Shown here piece after piece: positions 10,416 to 22,994 of a stretch of 64,000 nucleotides of DNA. Numbering within the stretch: the stretch's first letter is position 1; each line of letters starts with the position of its first letter. The position numbers and the translations under genes were made by a program. The DNA is from Micropterus salmoides (Eukaryota; Chordata; Actinopteri; Centrarchiformes; Centrarchidae): positions 186,001 through 250,000 of the forward strand of contig NW_024044459.1 of the NCBI RefSeq assembly GCF_014851395.1, given 5' to 3'. The notes under the pieces are model-generated. The model saw nothing but the letters and a program-made list of their open reading frames with translations. It did not search any database and was not told where the DNA came from.

Positions 10416-10419
10416 CTGG

Positions 10420-11600
10420 ACAAAAAAAGACACAAATACAGTAAAAAATACAAATAATATATGATCATCATGAGATCATACAGACCTGCTGCCACTTAGA
10501 AGTAATTCTACTATTCTTGATTGTACAACAAACAAGACGGTCCAACTGCAGACCTCCTCTTTCAGGCCACCTCCACTGTCAGGCCGGTCAGGACAAGAAA
10601 TACACGCAAAAACTACAAAATAAAAGCATGCGATTTGACAGGAAACGCATTCAAAAATTATAAAGTTTAATCACGTAGACATAGAGGGAGGGTTTTTGTC
10701 ATTGATTTATATTTAATTATTTAGTCAACACTGTAACGGGAAACTAGCAGGCTAATTCCTTAAATATAGCATATTGAGCTATTCTACTTGGCACTTAACG
10801 TGCCAATGTAGGAAGAAAGCCCACTGTAACTAGTAACAGTATCTTTTTTTTTTTTTTTTTTTTTTTTTCTCTTTACGGCATTATTTATTTATTCTGTCAA
10901 AATTTGATGTTAACTCCGTCCATACAGCTAGCCACATCCATTCACAGTAAAACATTGTCGTTGATTAAGAGTGTAACTTAGCCTCTCTTCCAGTCATCCT
11001 AAAAGAAACACACACACTCATTCATAATTTCCCTTTGAAGAGTAATATACTATGGCATTTTACTGCAATCAGCTGAATTTAACAGGAAAAAACGGACAAC
11101 TGTGTAAACTGGACTACAATTTGAGCTTCGTGGGAGTCTGTAGTATAACGATTGTTACCGGTGGGGATTAATAAATAAATAATAGAAGCCTGGACAGAGA
11201 CTTCAATGCTCATTACGTGGTCAACACTTTCTCTCTCACACAGCAGCCTACTACTTGCCCCAGATGTGTGTGATACTGCAACAAAGTCCAAGCGTAGTTC
11301 GTTTGGAAAACGTGTTTGTGTATATGTTATTAATATATTGTACATTTGTCATTAAAAATAATGGTTGTAAGTAAATGAATTAGTGACCCCCACAGATGCA
11401 GGATTTTACCACTTCAATAAGAGCTCAGACCCTTCTTATGGACTGTAACTAGAACCCTGCTGGACTATGTGGACTATCATACTGTACAATCCGTAAAAAT
11501 GAACACACATGCAATACAACATGTATACCTGTATCGATAATTTTGTAAATATCCATTTTTTAAAAATGAATTGAGACAACAGCCTACTGTAATAGTACTT
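10420..11600 (-). other. tjp2 intron 3, no gene seen; poly-T run
   Basis: AT-rich intron with a 25-base T run at 10844-10868, possibly the tail of an unrecognised retroposon in minus orientation. Open frames at 11079-11345 and 11436-11621 resemble nothing known to me. Confidence 0.5.
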
Positions 11601-12520
11601 TACTTTATTCACTGTATACACACAGATTACACAGTTAGAAAAGGAGCTGGCAGCAGTGACTGATTTGCATTATCCAAAACATTTTTAATAAGTCTGAATG
11701 CATGGATCTCTGCATGTTCCATCAAAATATCTACCACTACCAATATTTGTACATCTAAATCCCGCAAATTAGGATCTGCCAACAGTGGCTGTGGTGAGGA
11801 CTAGTATCTTTACGTGGATAATTGTTAACCGCGTATGTTAAACATGTCACTGCTCCAAAACAGCTGATTCAAACTATCAACTGGTTATGAATCCTGAAGC
11901 TGCTTCAATCAGCTGTGTTGAGGCAGGGAGAGAGAAAATCATTCAGGACAGGGGGTAATTTTCTCCAGGAAAGGGTTGGGAAACACTGTCGTAGTACATA
12001 AACTTCAGTTCAACTAAGATCAATTCATACAGCCAGCAAAGTCTTTGCACACTGTTTGACGTTAAGTGTGAAAAGCTACACCGAACGGTCTAAACGATTC
12101 AGATTTTTATTTATCTTCTTTTGGACAAATAACTAACCTGAGCGTCGTCAACATGTTAAGATAAATGCAAACCTATGCCCTTGCAAAATGCTTTAGGAAA
12201 AACGAACACAGTAGCTTCATGCAGTATGAATAGCTTACATTATCCAAAGGGGAAAAAAGCTAATCCTGCTAATTCAGGAGCTAACGCTAGCCACCGTTGG
12301 CGTAGCCTATGTAGAACAACAACTTACACACGTGTAACATTCTGTAATTTGTGTGATTTAGATGTACAATATTGACAGCAGTAGTTATTGACGGCGAACA
12401 TACAGCAAAAGCAATGTATTCAGACTTTACTCAATGTTTTGGACAATGCTAACCAGTCACCTACCGCTGTCGCGATGTGTAGCGAAACAACCGAGAATGC
12501 CTTACGTTACGTCCCGTGGG
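11600..12520 (+). repeat. Dispersed repeat Z, copy 1
   Basis: Collinear with 41325-41830: 'actgtatacacacagatta', 'ggagctaacgctagccaccg', 'catgtagaac', 'ttctgtaatttgtgtgattta' and 'gacggcgaacatacag' occur in the same order and orientation in both. CpG-containing, no long open frame. Likely a non-autonomous DNA element; the ends were not resolved. Confidence 0.65.
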
Positions 12521-12819
12521 GACTTAAAAAACTGACCGGCCTGCAGTAGGACCCCTCTCAAAACAAATGATTTGCCCTAGATTGACTTATGGTTTGTCAG
12601 TGGAGATAATCTAAGGCATAATGAGCTAAGTACTGTACTTTGGACCTTTGTGTAATTGTTTACATCTCATGCAGCACCAGAGTATACTTGACAACTCTGA
12701 CAAAGAGCTGTGCTAGCTAACTCAGGTGTATGTTATACAGACATGTGACTAGTAATGACTAATAAGGTCACTAGCAGGCAACGAAGAAGAGGATTTTGGT
12801 CAATTTCTGATAGACTTAC

Positions 12820-12944
12820 AAGAGTAATCCATCTGCTGGTCCTCCCTGCAGCACGTCTGACACGATGATTGACGTTTCTCCATTCTCCACATTGGGGTTG
12901 TCACGCCCTCCTGACACAGCGATGCCAAAACCCATCTTAGAGTC
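12820..12944 (-). CDS. tjp2: tjp2 (ZO-2) coding exon 3: N-terminal half of PDZ1
   Basis: The acceptor is ttttctgtag and the donor gtaagt. The 125-bp exon reads DSKMGFGIAVSGGRDNPNVE then NGETSIIVSDVLQGGPADG and LLF(split). GFGIAVSGGRDNP is the carboxylate-binding loop region of ZO-family PDZ1 and GGPADG...ENDRV is the following family-specific turn. PDZ1 binds the C-terminal motif of claudins. The exon enters in phase 0 after exon 2 (…TVTLQR) and leaves in phase 2. Confidence 0.97.
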
Positions 12945-12950
12945 CTACAG

Positions 12951-13690
12951 AAAAATAATACAGCACATTCAGTTGAATGTCACTGGGGTGAGCGTTTCCA
13001 CCAAGCAGTTACGGATTGTTTGCTTTTTACCACTGAGATGATATTTTCTGGTTCTGAAATAATTTGGATGGAAATTTCCTTAGTTATTGTCTTTCCATCC
13101 AGCCAGTAGTATATTAGATCTGATGTCAACCCAATCTCCTTAATATGACCTGTCTAAACCACTTAATGGTTTTACTTAGTACGTTTTGGAGGAAACATAA
13201 TTGCAGCTGGGATTATGCTCATCATTCCATGAAGGGTTATCAGCGGTCAGTAGGAGGTGGTCGATGTTTGGCATCAAAGAAGCAGGACTTTGAGGAATTT
13301 GTGTCTGGTGTCTCACGAGTCTAGTTTTTTAATTTTTTTATTATTATATTTATTTAACCCGCGACCCTGTATGCAGGATAAGCGGTTGACGATGGATGGA
13401 TGGATATTTATTTAACCAGATGACCTCATTGAGATTTAAAACCTCTTTTTCAAGAGACACCTGGATGGTTTAAGAAATAATAACCTATAACCTTTGCTTA
13501 AGGTTGGGACAGGGAAAGAAAATGGTCTGAGTAAAATACTGAAATAGTAAACACGCCATGTGCCCTGCTTGAAGTCAGCTTCGAGTTGCCTAAAATAACC
13601 ATGAAAAAGCAGGTGTGTGATGTGATTGTGACAGACGCCAGCGAGCCTGTGCAGTGAGTAAACCTCATTCTGCGACACCTTAAGAGACGC
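12951..13690 (-). other. tjp2 intron 2, no gene seen
   Basis: Intronic DNA with a short 'gatggatggatggat' run near 13390. The minus-strand open frame at 13436-13783 runs into the SINE at 13694 and is not conserved-looking. Confidence 0.45.
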
Positions 13691-13693
13691 AAT

Positions 13694-13963
13694 GGCGGGG
13701 AGGCTGTGGCTCAGGAGGTGGAGTGGGTTGCCCGTTAATCGGCGGTTCAATCCCCGGCTTCTTGCCCAAGTGTCCTTGGGCAAGATACTGAACCCCGAAT
13801 TGCCTCTGGTGGCTGTTCCACTGTGTGAATGTTAGTTTCTGTTTGAGCAATTAGGCTCAATGAATGACTGTGTGTGAATGGTGAATGCAGATGTAGTGTA
13901 AAAGTGCTTTGAGTGGACGAAAAGAAAGGCACTATACAAATACAGAGCATTTACATTTACATG
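13694..13963 (+). mobile_element. tRNA-derived SINE, plus orientation
   Basis: The head carries pol III-type boxes: A box-like 'tggctcaggaggtggag' and B box 'ggttcaatcccc'. It is followed by the body 'cttgcccaagtgtccttggg' and the tail 'gtgctttgagtgg...ggcactatacaaatacagag'. Minus-strand relatives of the same SINE lie at 37890-38061 and 62771-62945. Confidence 0.8.
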
Positions 13964-13989
13964 ACGACCTTCGCTAGTGCCCATGGGTT

Positions 13990-14075
13990 TTAGCCTCCTC
14001 GTCAGCATGTCCGCCTCCCGTACCTGAGGTCACTGGTTCGAGCCAGGACCGTGCAGTACGTTCTGAGGAGCAGCC
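13990..14075 (+). repeat. tRNA-like head, possible second SINE fragment
   Basis: The text 'tcagcatgtccgcctcccgtacctgaggtcactggttcgagcc' has tRNA-like spacing with a good B box (ggttcgagcc), but acceptor-stem pairing is not evident. More likely a tRNA-derived repeat head than a working tRNA gene. Confidence 0.3.
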
Positions 14076-14139
14076 GGTTACATAATGTTTTATGTTTGCT
14101 GAACATAACATTGCCTCAATTATAGTCTGTGAAGATATT

Positions 14140-14400
14140 GGGAGTTTGGTGTGGAGAACTTGACTGGGCTGCAAAGAGGGATGAATTAGAATGCAGACTG
14201 CGAGCCAGGCCTTCTGGTCCAACATCTGTGCCTGACCTCACAAATGCACTTCTAGAAGAACGGTCAAAAATTCCCTTGAACACACTGGACAGCCTTCCCA
14301 GAAAAGTTGAATCTGTTAGAGCTGCAAAGGGTGGGCCAACTCCTTATTAAACCCTACAGATTAAGAATGTGTGATATTTTCACATTAAGCACTAGGCCTA
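14140..14400 (+). pseudogene. Tc1/mariner-like transposase C-terminal remnant
   Basis: Plus-strand 14129-14350 ends with LLEERSKIPLNTLDSLPRKV then ESVRAAKGGPTPY. The C-terminal signature (LPR+V..V.AAKGGPTPY) also closes the intact transposase at 49184-50215. Only the last 60-70 residues remain. Confidence 0.65.
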
Positions 14401-15219
14401 TATTCTTGCAGCTATGAATGTCTGTCCATTGTGACTTCCCCGGGACGTCCTTGTCTGTCAGGTTGCTGAGTATTCGTGTGTGTTCTGTTGTAGGTGTCAG
14501 TAGCTGGTGTCGTCGTCATGTATTGGAGCCACCTGGGGCCCAGTGTTTTCCATATGTATAAAGCAGATCCTACCTGTTGCATGTTGGGAGATAGAGAGGA
14601 GGGAAACGTAGTTCCCTTTACTCCTTGCTCCTCATTATTTTGCTTTCTTTCTTAACACTACATTGCACTCATCATTACATTCATGCAAACATGCTGACGC
14701 TACTGACTTATTGCTCATACTCTCACTACCACACTACACTGCCTTATTTCAGTAGTTATGTTAATTATATGTATGAGTTGTTGTATAATAAAAGTAATGG
14801 TACCGTTGGTGCAGCCTGTTTACACGGTGTGATTATTTATGTCAGGGTTTTTGAGCCAGTCCGTGACACCATCCACTTTGAATGCGTTTGAGCACCAAGC
14901 AGAAGTCATGTCAGAGTCTGCCTCCTCTCAACTAAAATATCAACTTGTTCACAAATGCGTTCTGCTGCTGCTGGTCAGTTCATTTCACTGATACGACCTA
15001 TAGTTTAGTCTTTATTGAGGTTTATTTGACAAAAATCTTCAGAGGGATTTTATATATATATATCTCTATGGTAGAACTGGTTACCTTGGTGATGTAAATT
15101 AGAAAAATCAAAGGACTGGGTCCTCTGTTCTGATTGGTGGACTGAAGTTAAGCTATTTTCTGAACACCTGTCTGTGTCCTCTTCCCTGAACACATATAGA
15201 CACACATATACACTGACAG

Positions 15220-15265
<46 letters not shown>

Positions 15266-15714
15266 TAAAGGAGACTCATTATGCTTTTTATATTTTCTAT
15301 AATGTTGCAGTGTCAGATGTTCATGTTAAACATGCCCACAGCTCTACTACTGGCTCTTAATGCTGTCATACAGAGCCGTTTTTTTGCCTGCATCCTGGCG
15401 ACGCCTGTGCTCAGTCATAAGCTGATGATACACGGGACAACTTTTTGAGCTATGTTGCTGGGCAATCTTGCTGTTGGCAAGTCTGACTATGTTTTGAATG
15501 GATAGCGGCGGGGCGGGGCAGCAGGGATTATGGTAGTAATGGTGTGGGGGATGTTGGTAATGTTATGGTAATTTTTATTATCACTGACGGCAACATTGCT
15601 CTAAAAGTTGCTCTGTGTATCATCAGCTATATACACAGCCTGCAAATCATGGACCTTTAAACTATTCCACAGAGCAGGATCACATATGGATAAATATCCC
15701 AGCAGTCATGTACA
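14401..15714 (-). other. tjp2 intron 2, low-complexity and repeat scraps
   Basis: No gene seen. There is a short TA run near 15051-15062, an (AC)n array at 15222-15264, and from 15265 a 'ttaaaggagactcattatgc' motif resembling the end of a fish MITE. Confidence 0.4.
15222..15264. repeat. (AC)n microsatellite, about 21 units
   Basis: Uninterrupted AC/CA dinucleotides. The minus-strand open frame starting MCVCVC is this repeat translated and is not a gene. Confidence 0.97.
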
Positions 15715-15934
15715 CACACATACCCGCATGCACGCACTTCCTCTCTTTCTCACTCTTCCTCGTCTGTCTCTCACCCTCTTTCCCTCCCTCTCTCTTTCTG
15801 TCTCTCTATTTCCCCCTCTCTCTGTCTCACTGTCTTCCTGTCTATCTGTCTCTGTTGTCTGATGCCTGCCTATGTCTTTATCACTGTCTCTGTTTCACTT
15901 TCTGTCTGACCGCCTCGCTCTGTTCCTCTCTTTC
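15715..15934 (+). repeat. CT-rich polypyrimidine tract
   Basis: About 220 bp dominated by tctctctgtctc-type units with interruptions. The overlapping plus-strand open frames are compositional artefacts. Confidence 0.9.
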
Positions 15935-16650
15935 AGTTCAGTTCAGTGTGATTTATTGGCATGAATGCTTCAGTTAAACAAAGTTGCCAAAGCAGTTTGC
16001 AACAAAATCAACAAAATATTTTACAAGTTACAAACACAAAAATAACGAATACAGATAGAACGTTAAACTAGGGTTAAACAGGAATGAACAAGATTTAACC
16101 TCCCATGCAGCGAACATTAAGTGCAGCACTTTCCCGAGTCACTCGCTGTCCCTCAGGTTGTGACACAGACAACATACTTTGTCCTTCTCCTAGAATTATT
16201 CTTAATTTATTGTCATTTTGAAGTTCTCTGAAATCTGGTATTATTAGATGGAATTTCTCAAAATATTGCTCTCTTATGCTTCTATAGTCATCACATTTGA
16301 TGAGTAAATCCGTCTCCACCTCACCTGTCGTACAGTGTTCACATACAGTGTGTATGGTCACTGAGTCTGTACTCGGTAAGTAGTTGCCTCTGCTTGATAT
16401 TTCTGATAGTAATAACAATCTCTGTTTAGGGCCAGATAACAATGTAGTTTGTGTTGCAGGATTTGTTTGTGTCAGGACAAGCTGGCATAAAGGACTATCT
16501 TCAGCGTTCAGCTCTTGTGTTTTAAGAACTTTGAATTGGAGGGAATCTTGGGAACTTGATCTGAGGTGCATCAGGAAATTTAGTCCTCTTTTTTGAGTAT
16601 CCATTATCACTGGAAACCGCCCTAATTCTGCATTCTACATGCACACATAG
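15935..16650 (-). pseudogene. LINE 3' end, 5'-truncated (ORF2 C-terminus and 3' UTR)
   Basis: Minus-strand 16610-16095 ends with a zinc-finger-like C-terminal domain: HTVCEHCTTGEVETDLLIKC, then REQYFEKFHLIIPDFRELQ and LRIILGEGQ. This C-terminus is common in fish LINE ORF2 proteins. The 3' UTR follows and ends near 15940 with 'catgccaataaatcacactg', containing AATAAA. The RT core is absent. Confidence 0.7.
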
Positions 16651-16784
16651 GAGTCTGTCTTTGAATGTTTAGGATCTTTCTGCAGAATTCTTCATGTTGG
16701 GTCTCAAAGTAATGCTTCTCTCATCTGTAGCAGTTATGACCCCAAACTTCACACCATCTTTCTCTCTGTGTCTGTCTTAGGGCT

Positions 16785-16995
16785 GGGCGGTATATCGGTA
16801 TAATAAGGTATACCAATAGAATTTCAAAAGATATAAAATTAAAGGAAGTTTTTCCTTGCCTCTGTCGCCTAGTGCTGCTCTTGGTGGGAATTGTTGGGTC
16901 TCTGTAAATAACATCACAGAGTACGGTCTAGACCTGCTCTATGTGAAAAGCGCTATGAGATAACTGTTGGCGCTATATCAATAAAATTGAATTGA
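16785..16995 (+). repeat. hAT-like end plus L2-type LINE tail
   Basis: 16785-16830 is 'gggctgggcggtatatcgg...', like the left end of the hAT at 56927. From about 16838 it switches to the LINE 3' tail 'aggaagtttttccttgcctc...agtacggtctagacctgctc...caataaaattgaattgaat', shared with 31215-31388, 51270-51437 and 63030-63118. Confidence 0.75.
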
Positions 16996-16999
16996 ATCA

Positions 17000-17854
17000 A
17001 ACCACTTTTCATTGGCTGACTTTTTTGATCTCCGGTGCGGAGACCTTTTCAGCCACATTGTCCAATATGTTGTTAATATCCCATACAGCCTAATTCAGGC
17101 CGTCATTACTGAGGGGATATGAGGTGGAAAGACAGTAGTCTATCTATAAATCTCTCTATAGCCTAAAAGACTCTCTCTCTGTTTCTGTCTCCCTCTCTCA
17201 ACTCAATTTTTAATGCTTCTGCATCCATTTCACTACACATCTGCAGATATCAAAATGTTCTACCTTTTGAGGACGTGTGCTATGATTCATGCGGTAACAC
17301 TTTCTATGAAGGTCATCGCTATAATGACTTATGCATATATTTATAACACATGCGTCAATAAGACACTATGAACAGTAATACCAGTTTATGTCAATATGCG
17401 GCAAGAATCTCCGACCGTGTTCCATAACACATTATAACCACCGACTCTGCCTCGTTATGAATACACTAAGCTTTCACAAACACCTGGTTATTACCTTGCG
17501 GGTCTACCATATCAGGTTCAGCACCAGTTCTTGCATTCAGGTCTCCACATATTTACACATTTCCCTGGGCTTGACAGTGGGTGATATCTGTGAGGAGAAC
17601 GCTAATTATTTCTTCATCATACTACGGAGATTCTATAGGTGGGATATAAATTGATGATCGTTGATTGTGGGATCTCGGTCTGAAAGCGGTTGTGTTTCGG
17701 ATTATGCTTGCTCATGAGCTCAAGTGAGCACGCGTACAAGCACGCGTACGAGCACACTCCCGGTTGCAATCTTAGAACCGCACCACTAGTGGCCGCTGGA
17801 AACTACATAATGCCCCTTTAACAAGCAACTGAACGGCAGTGTTTGCTCTATATC
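17000..17854 (-). other. tjp2 intron 2, no gene seen
   Basis: Mixed intronic sequence. At about 17730-17760 a direct repeat of 'gcacgcgtac' occurs. 'aactacataatgcccctttaa' near 17800 resembles a MITE terminus. The open frame at 17388-17654 is not recognisable. Confidence 0.4.
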
Positions 17855-17857
17855 AGA

Positions 17858-18005
17858 AATCAGAAATACTTTATTGATCCCCGAAGGGAAATTCTTTTGT
17901 CACAACTGCACACGTAGATAGATAAAGAGTATATAAATATAAGAGTATAAATATAAACAAAAATATAAAGGAGTGTGGGTATGTACAATATTTACATTAA
18001 ATATA
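17858..18005 (-). repeat. Rex1-type LINE 3' tail, minus orientation
   Basis: 'agaaatactttattgatccccgaagggaaatt' is the reverse complement of a tail (…ggggatcaataaagtatt…) familiar from fish Rex1-type LINE 3' ends. Only the tail is present. Confidence 0.6.
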
Positions 18006-18009
18006 CAAT

Positions 18010-19140
18010 ATTCCTTCAGGAACGGCCGCTGCTGAATTATGACCGCCGCTACTAAAATTCCCCATGATCATTAATGACTATACGAGCAGGGTAACACTAA
18101 ACAATTGTCTCGCTTCCTCTCCTCGTTCTTCAAAGAGCATCTGGTGATGTTATAGCGTAACTCCTGTTAAGAATCGGGAGCCCCAGAAGACTTTGAGTAT
18201 TAAACACTTCATTTCCTGCTTTCTGGAGACATTGTAAATGACATCTATACCAGTACCAAAATCAGTACCCTTAAAGTGATACAAATACCAATAGAGTACT
18301 TTATTTGATACCTTAAAATGCCACCTATTGAAGCCATAGTAGTTGATTGGTAGCCTATTATAATTTTTATTGTCGTTATGAAAAAGCAAGGTAATCAATT
18401 TTATTTTTTTTCTTGTATAAAATAACTGTTATGTAAAAGTATTGGGAAATTGCATCAGATCGCTCCTCATCCTGATTACTTCATCCTCACAGGTAGTATT
18501 ATACGGGGAAAGACTCCAGCTTGCAAATTTTTTAATATTTGAATGATAGAGGAGTAAAATAGTTTAGTGACCAAATAAACTGTGGGAAACAAATTTAAGG
18601 TAATTTTTGATACGTGTGTTGAAAGTAAACAGCGGAAAATGGATTTTGTTAACTTTCCACGAGGGCTTTTTCTTTTACTGGTGAGTCGCAAACCTCCTCC
18701 AAAAACGACAGTAACAAGTATAAAACAAGTCACTAAACTACACTAAAGACTCACAGACACAGAGTAACAGAGTAAAGAGAAGCTGCACGTCCAGCCGATC
18801 AAACCAGCTACACCTGAAGCAGCCACAGCTGCAGCCGGAGGCTCCGTCAGGAAAATCAGCTGATTGCTGCTGCGCCACAAAAGCTCTTAATTGATGTGAT
18901 GGAACGCAGTGATGGATCAGTGACAAGTAATGTGAATAACAAATAAAAATCTGGCTACAAAAAGTATAGAATGAAGTACTGGTTTGACTGGAGATGTTTC
19001 GATTCTACCTGATACTGGGCTGTTTCGGTCAATACCATAAAGGCTGTGATACCCATCCCTAGTAGCCAGTGTTTCATTGTCCAAGGCAGAAAGTGAAGAT
19101 GAATACGAGTGGAAGTGTGAAAATATTCTGCCAGTAAGCA
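18010..19140 (-). other. tjp2 intron 2, probable degenerate hAT-like element
   Basis: The right end near 19065 reads '...gtgatacccatcccta', the complement of a hAT-like start TAGGGATGGGTATC. 'accagtaccaaaatcagtaccc' at 18245-18275 belongs to the same type of element. No transposase frame survives. Confidence 0.4.
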
Positions 19141-19159
19141 GCTCTCACACTAAATATGC

Positions 19160-19440
19160 TCTTTATTATTATTATTATTATTATTATTTATTCATCCAGC
19201 AGTTTTTTGGCATCTAACTAGTCCTGTACAGTTTGTCCTACAAACTTGGTTCCAATTTCAAATTGTACATCTTCTTCATGAGATGGGTGCTATTACCTGT
19301 GTTGCTGATATCTGTAATGGTCGACTTTATTTTAATATTTTTTTATATTTCAGCTGTAGGTTGCAGAAAAGATGTTGATCTTTACAAATCTTTGTATTTG
19401 GTGTTTGCTAAAAAATGTTTAGTTTAGGAGCTATGCCCTT
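19160..19440 (+). repeat. (ATT)n array and dispersed repeat B, copy 2
   Basis: An ATT microsatellite at about 19163-19190 is followed by family B text (agttttttggcatctaacta ... tgctgatatctgtaatggtc), also found at 8500-8755 and about 20150-20200. Confidence 0.65.
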
Positions 19441-20984
19441 CCAAATTGAAGGGTTTTACAGCTTTTAGCAGACTTTACCAGTGTGTCATGTGATCAGTTA
19501 GAGTGGAGACAGGAGGATTTTGCAGACCAGAAATTGTTTTGTAAACAGTTGCATATATTTATCTCTATAAGCACAAAAAAACACCAAAATGTAGCCACAT
19601 GGCTTTTCTCCCTCAAAATGTCAAAATTCTGCTCAGTGGACGTTTAATTTTTTATCTTTGATCCTTCATTGATTGGAAAGTCTCAGTCGTCTTCCATTCA
19701 CTCCCTGTTGTAGCTGCAGCCTGAGGTCTCCCCCTGTCACTAATTCTTTCTTGCTGTATCTTCCTCCCTGTTCGGAGTTTGGACACAAGAGGTATATTTT
19801 TATGCTCAGCTACTCAAGCACTAACTAAAAAGTCCTAAATGTTAGTTGTAAAGCTTTTTTTATTAAGCAAATACACTTTTTGGATCAACAACACATCAAA
19901 TTGTATCATTGCAACCAGACTGGCTGGTGATGCAGTTAGTTAGTGATCAGTCTCTGGAGCTGCACCTCCTATTCAAATCCTGCAGCTGGCACCAGTGTTA
20001 ACTGCTTTCAACTTTAAACACCTGTAGCCTATGGTGTTTGAACTTAATGATAACAAACTAAATATGGTGACCACAAATTCCTCAGGTCGTAATGTTAGTA
20101 CATTATAGCTTTAAACTTTACACAGCTGTTTGTTGTTGCCAATTTATTCCGCAGTTTTTTGGCATCCATCTTCTCCTGTACCGTTTGTCCTCAGAATTCC
20201 CATGATGCATGGCGTTGAAGAAAGTTTTGCTAAAATTTGCTAATAAGTTTCCTATTTGTAGGAAATACAAAACAAATACTTTGTGATTTATGTATTTGTT
20301 AAATGTGTCTGCTTAGAAAATAGGGTTTTTTGTTGGTAATTGTCATTTTTGTGGTGGTTTACTATTGAAACCAGGAGTGAAGTGCCTGTTTTATTTGATA
20401 AGAACAGCTGCATTGATAGATAAAGAGACAGTCCTCAGAGTACTACTTCTCGTACCTGACATTGATTTGAGTCACGATATATTAATATTAAAGCTTACAA
20501 ATTTACGGAGCGGATGTTGTTTGAACTTGATGCTAACAAAATGTGGAGTACTTACTGACTTTCTGTGGTTACTTTCAAAATTCTATGTTGTTAGTCTTCC
20601 TAAATGCAATCATTGTTAACATGATATTAAGTCTTTCACAGCACAATTCTTTGGCTGTTCATTTATTTTATTCTTAAACAGCGCAGTAGCCATCACAGAA
20701 AATATGTTTATAAGCAAAACATGCCTTCTATTGGTGCTTAGGAGCCATTTCTTTGTCAGAATAAGACATGATTGACAAAGAGACTTGAAAGCCTTCCCTT
20801 CACAGTGTATCTGAGTAGTCTGGTGGTGGAGGTCTTGCTCTTGCTCCGGATCCAGAGATTGATGGACAAAACCCTGCTCACAGCATGTTAACGAAAAGGG
20901 GGGCAAACTTAACACATTGTGTGCAGCACATCATTGAGTCTCTTAGCTGATGGAGCCGCACATTGCACCGACAGCGGTAGCAAT
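19441..20984 (-). other. tjp2 intron 2, no gene seen; partial repeat B
   Basis: Contains a short third family B piece ('cagttttttggcatccatcttctcctgtaccgtttgtcct', about 20150-20190). Open frames at 20365-20619 and 20616-20915 are unrecognised. Confidence 0.4.
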
Positions 20985-21275
20985 GGTAAATTAAAGCTGC
21001 AAGCAGCGTTGGGCGGGCCCTCGCACTTGTAGCGCGTCCGCGTGTGAGCCGGCCGAGTCGCATATTCTGGAGCTCTGCCGGTGCGGCTGTGAATTTCCTA
21101 CGCGGTTCCGACGCCGCATGAATGTGCTATATGTCACTTCCTGTGTCCCCTATGTGGAGCTACATAGCACTTGCCGCTATGAATATAAATCGGTATTGAC
21201 GTGTAGATGTCTGCGGGGTGGGAGAGTTATCAAGCACGTAAAGTTTGTTTCAGATGTGAACATGTACACTGAACA
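20985..21275 (+). repeat. Family A repeat, 5' head
   Basis: Starts attaaagctgcaagcagcg then ttgggcgggccctcgcac and tagcgcgtc, the same head as at 60563. It stops at 'catgtacactgaa' near 21273. A 60-bp stretch (21219-21273, 'gggtgggagagttatcaagc...') is repeated at 22996-23056, where the array resumes after 1.7 kb of other DNA. Confidence 0.8.
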
Positions 21276-22990
21276 ATAATGTACCCAAACAATAAAATAA
21301 ATTCCTTTTATATTTCCCTGCCTTGTTGTTTATGTGTACATACAGAGGAAGAATGTGAGAACAGCACACATTTCATCGTTACTGTGTGTTAGAGCATGGG
21401 AGAACAGTGGATACTTTTAATACAGCCCACACCCCTAATACTGTGTAACTATAACAAGTAGAGAACAGAAGAAAAAGATGTTCTTTCTTTACAACTGTCT
21501 GCATAGCTTATTCATATTGTGTAATGAATGAAAATAAATAGGCCTACTAGGCTCCTCTCTACTTTGACATTTAAGATTAGCTTGTTTGATCCACCTTCAT
21601 ACACATGTGACATTACTGTACAACTTGAGAAAGGTGAGTTGTTTTCTGCTCCAGCCTGCCTAAAAGAAAAGCGTTTTGGGGATTAAATGGACTTTATTAG
21701 CTGCTGCAGTGCAGGATGAATTCAGAATAGACCCATTTCTCACCTTATTATTCTAAATCATGTAACGAAGAAGAAGAAATGCATAAGAAATCCTGGGACA
21801 AAATCTGTCCACAAATACTGTACAGCATGTAGTCTGATGATCAAGACTTGTGTTATAGCTGACTTGGGCAGTGAAATGTTTAATTTTTTTAATTCATGTG
21901 GTCATAGTTGTCCACAACTCAAATCAGAATATAAGAAGAAATGTTTTATACCACCTCAAGAAGGCTTCCTATCAGAAAGGTAGGAAGGTATTTCAAATGT
22001 ACAACTGCAGTACTTAAATCTAAGTAAAATAATTTCCCTGACATTTTTGTGTTACTTTACTTTTAATAGACCCATGTAAGAGGTTTTATACTTCCTGTGA
22101 GTATAATCCAATCAATCTTATTTTCATACTGTATATCCGTTGTGTAATTTGATAAATTGTGTTGTATGTCGTGCTCGCATCTCAGAGAAGACTCTGACTG
22201 CAACATGCGTCTTTGTAAAGAGAGAAACAGACAGAAAAAGTCTCTAACTCTGCCTGTCAGCTCGCTCTGCTCCGTTAAAACTGAATTTACCATACAGAAT
22301 TGAATACGAGTGCACTCCAGATTTAGCTGCAGCCAGCTGACCGTGTGCTTCTCCCTATACCGCAGTTCTGTGTCCATGCATGCAGCAAACTGAAAGCACT
22401 GTCTGTCGGTGCTTCTACGTGAAAAGAGAAGGAAGACATTGCTGGTAGTATTGTCTTCAGAGTTGTTAAACACCTCAGCGCACTGAAGGAAGCCATCTGA
22501 CTGTGTGAGGGGCAAGATCGTTGATGTCTGCAGGCAGAGTAGGAGCTCTCCTGTCTGACTGGTCCACCAATAGCAGAGAAGATGACCCCTTGAGACACAG
22601 CCCCTCCTCATTTGCATAATGAGGCAGAAATGCATACAAAAATTTAAAAAAGACAGGCAGAAATAAATACCATGGGTGAAAATAAATAAGGTAAATAAAT
22701 ACAAAGGAAGAATAAAACAGACAAAAATATTAAAACACACACATAAATAAATACATTAAAAAAATTAGTAATAAATAAAGTTGAATAAACAAATAAGGTA
22801 ATTATAACAAAGGTGAATAAGTAAAGGCACTAATTAAAATATATACATTTATGTCTCCTTGTATAATTTAATTACTACCTACATTTATTTATTTACTTAA
22901 TTTTTTGTGTATTTAATTGGATGCTTATTTATTTATTGAGCATTTATTTATTTCTGTATTTATTTCTGGCTGTGTCAGGATCGGTCCTCC
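21276..22990. other. Unidentified DNA between two family A blocks
   Basis: Contains a 225-residue minus-strand open frame (22063-22740) that I do not recognise. It has no catalytic motifs and its first 40 residues are a hydrophobic run encoded by AT-rich DNA. 22620-22970 is a degenerate AAATA/TTTAT-rich tract. May be a separate element inserted between the two family A parts. Confidence 0.4.
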
Positions 22991-22994
22991 ATAA

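Noticed and set aside
13990..14075. A functional tRNA gene
   Set aside because: The B box is good, but I could not pair an acceptor stem and no terminator-like T run follows. Kept as a low-confidence repeat head.
15050..15265. MCVCVCVC... open frame
   Set aside because: Translation of an (AC)n microsatellite.
15608..15977. Ser/Leu-rich open frames of 84 and 120 codons
   Set aside because: Produced by a CT-rich low-complexity tract.
22063..22740. 225-codon minus-strand open frame as a possible host gene
   Set aside because: No recognisable domain, no splice or promoter evidence, and it lies between repeat blocks next to an AAATA-rich tract. Reported only as unidentified DNA.
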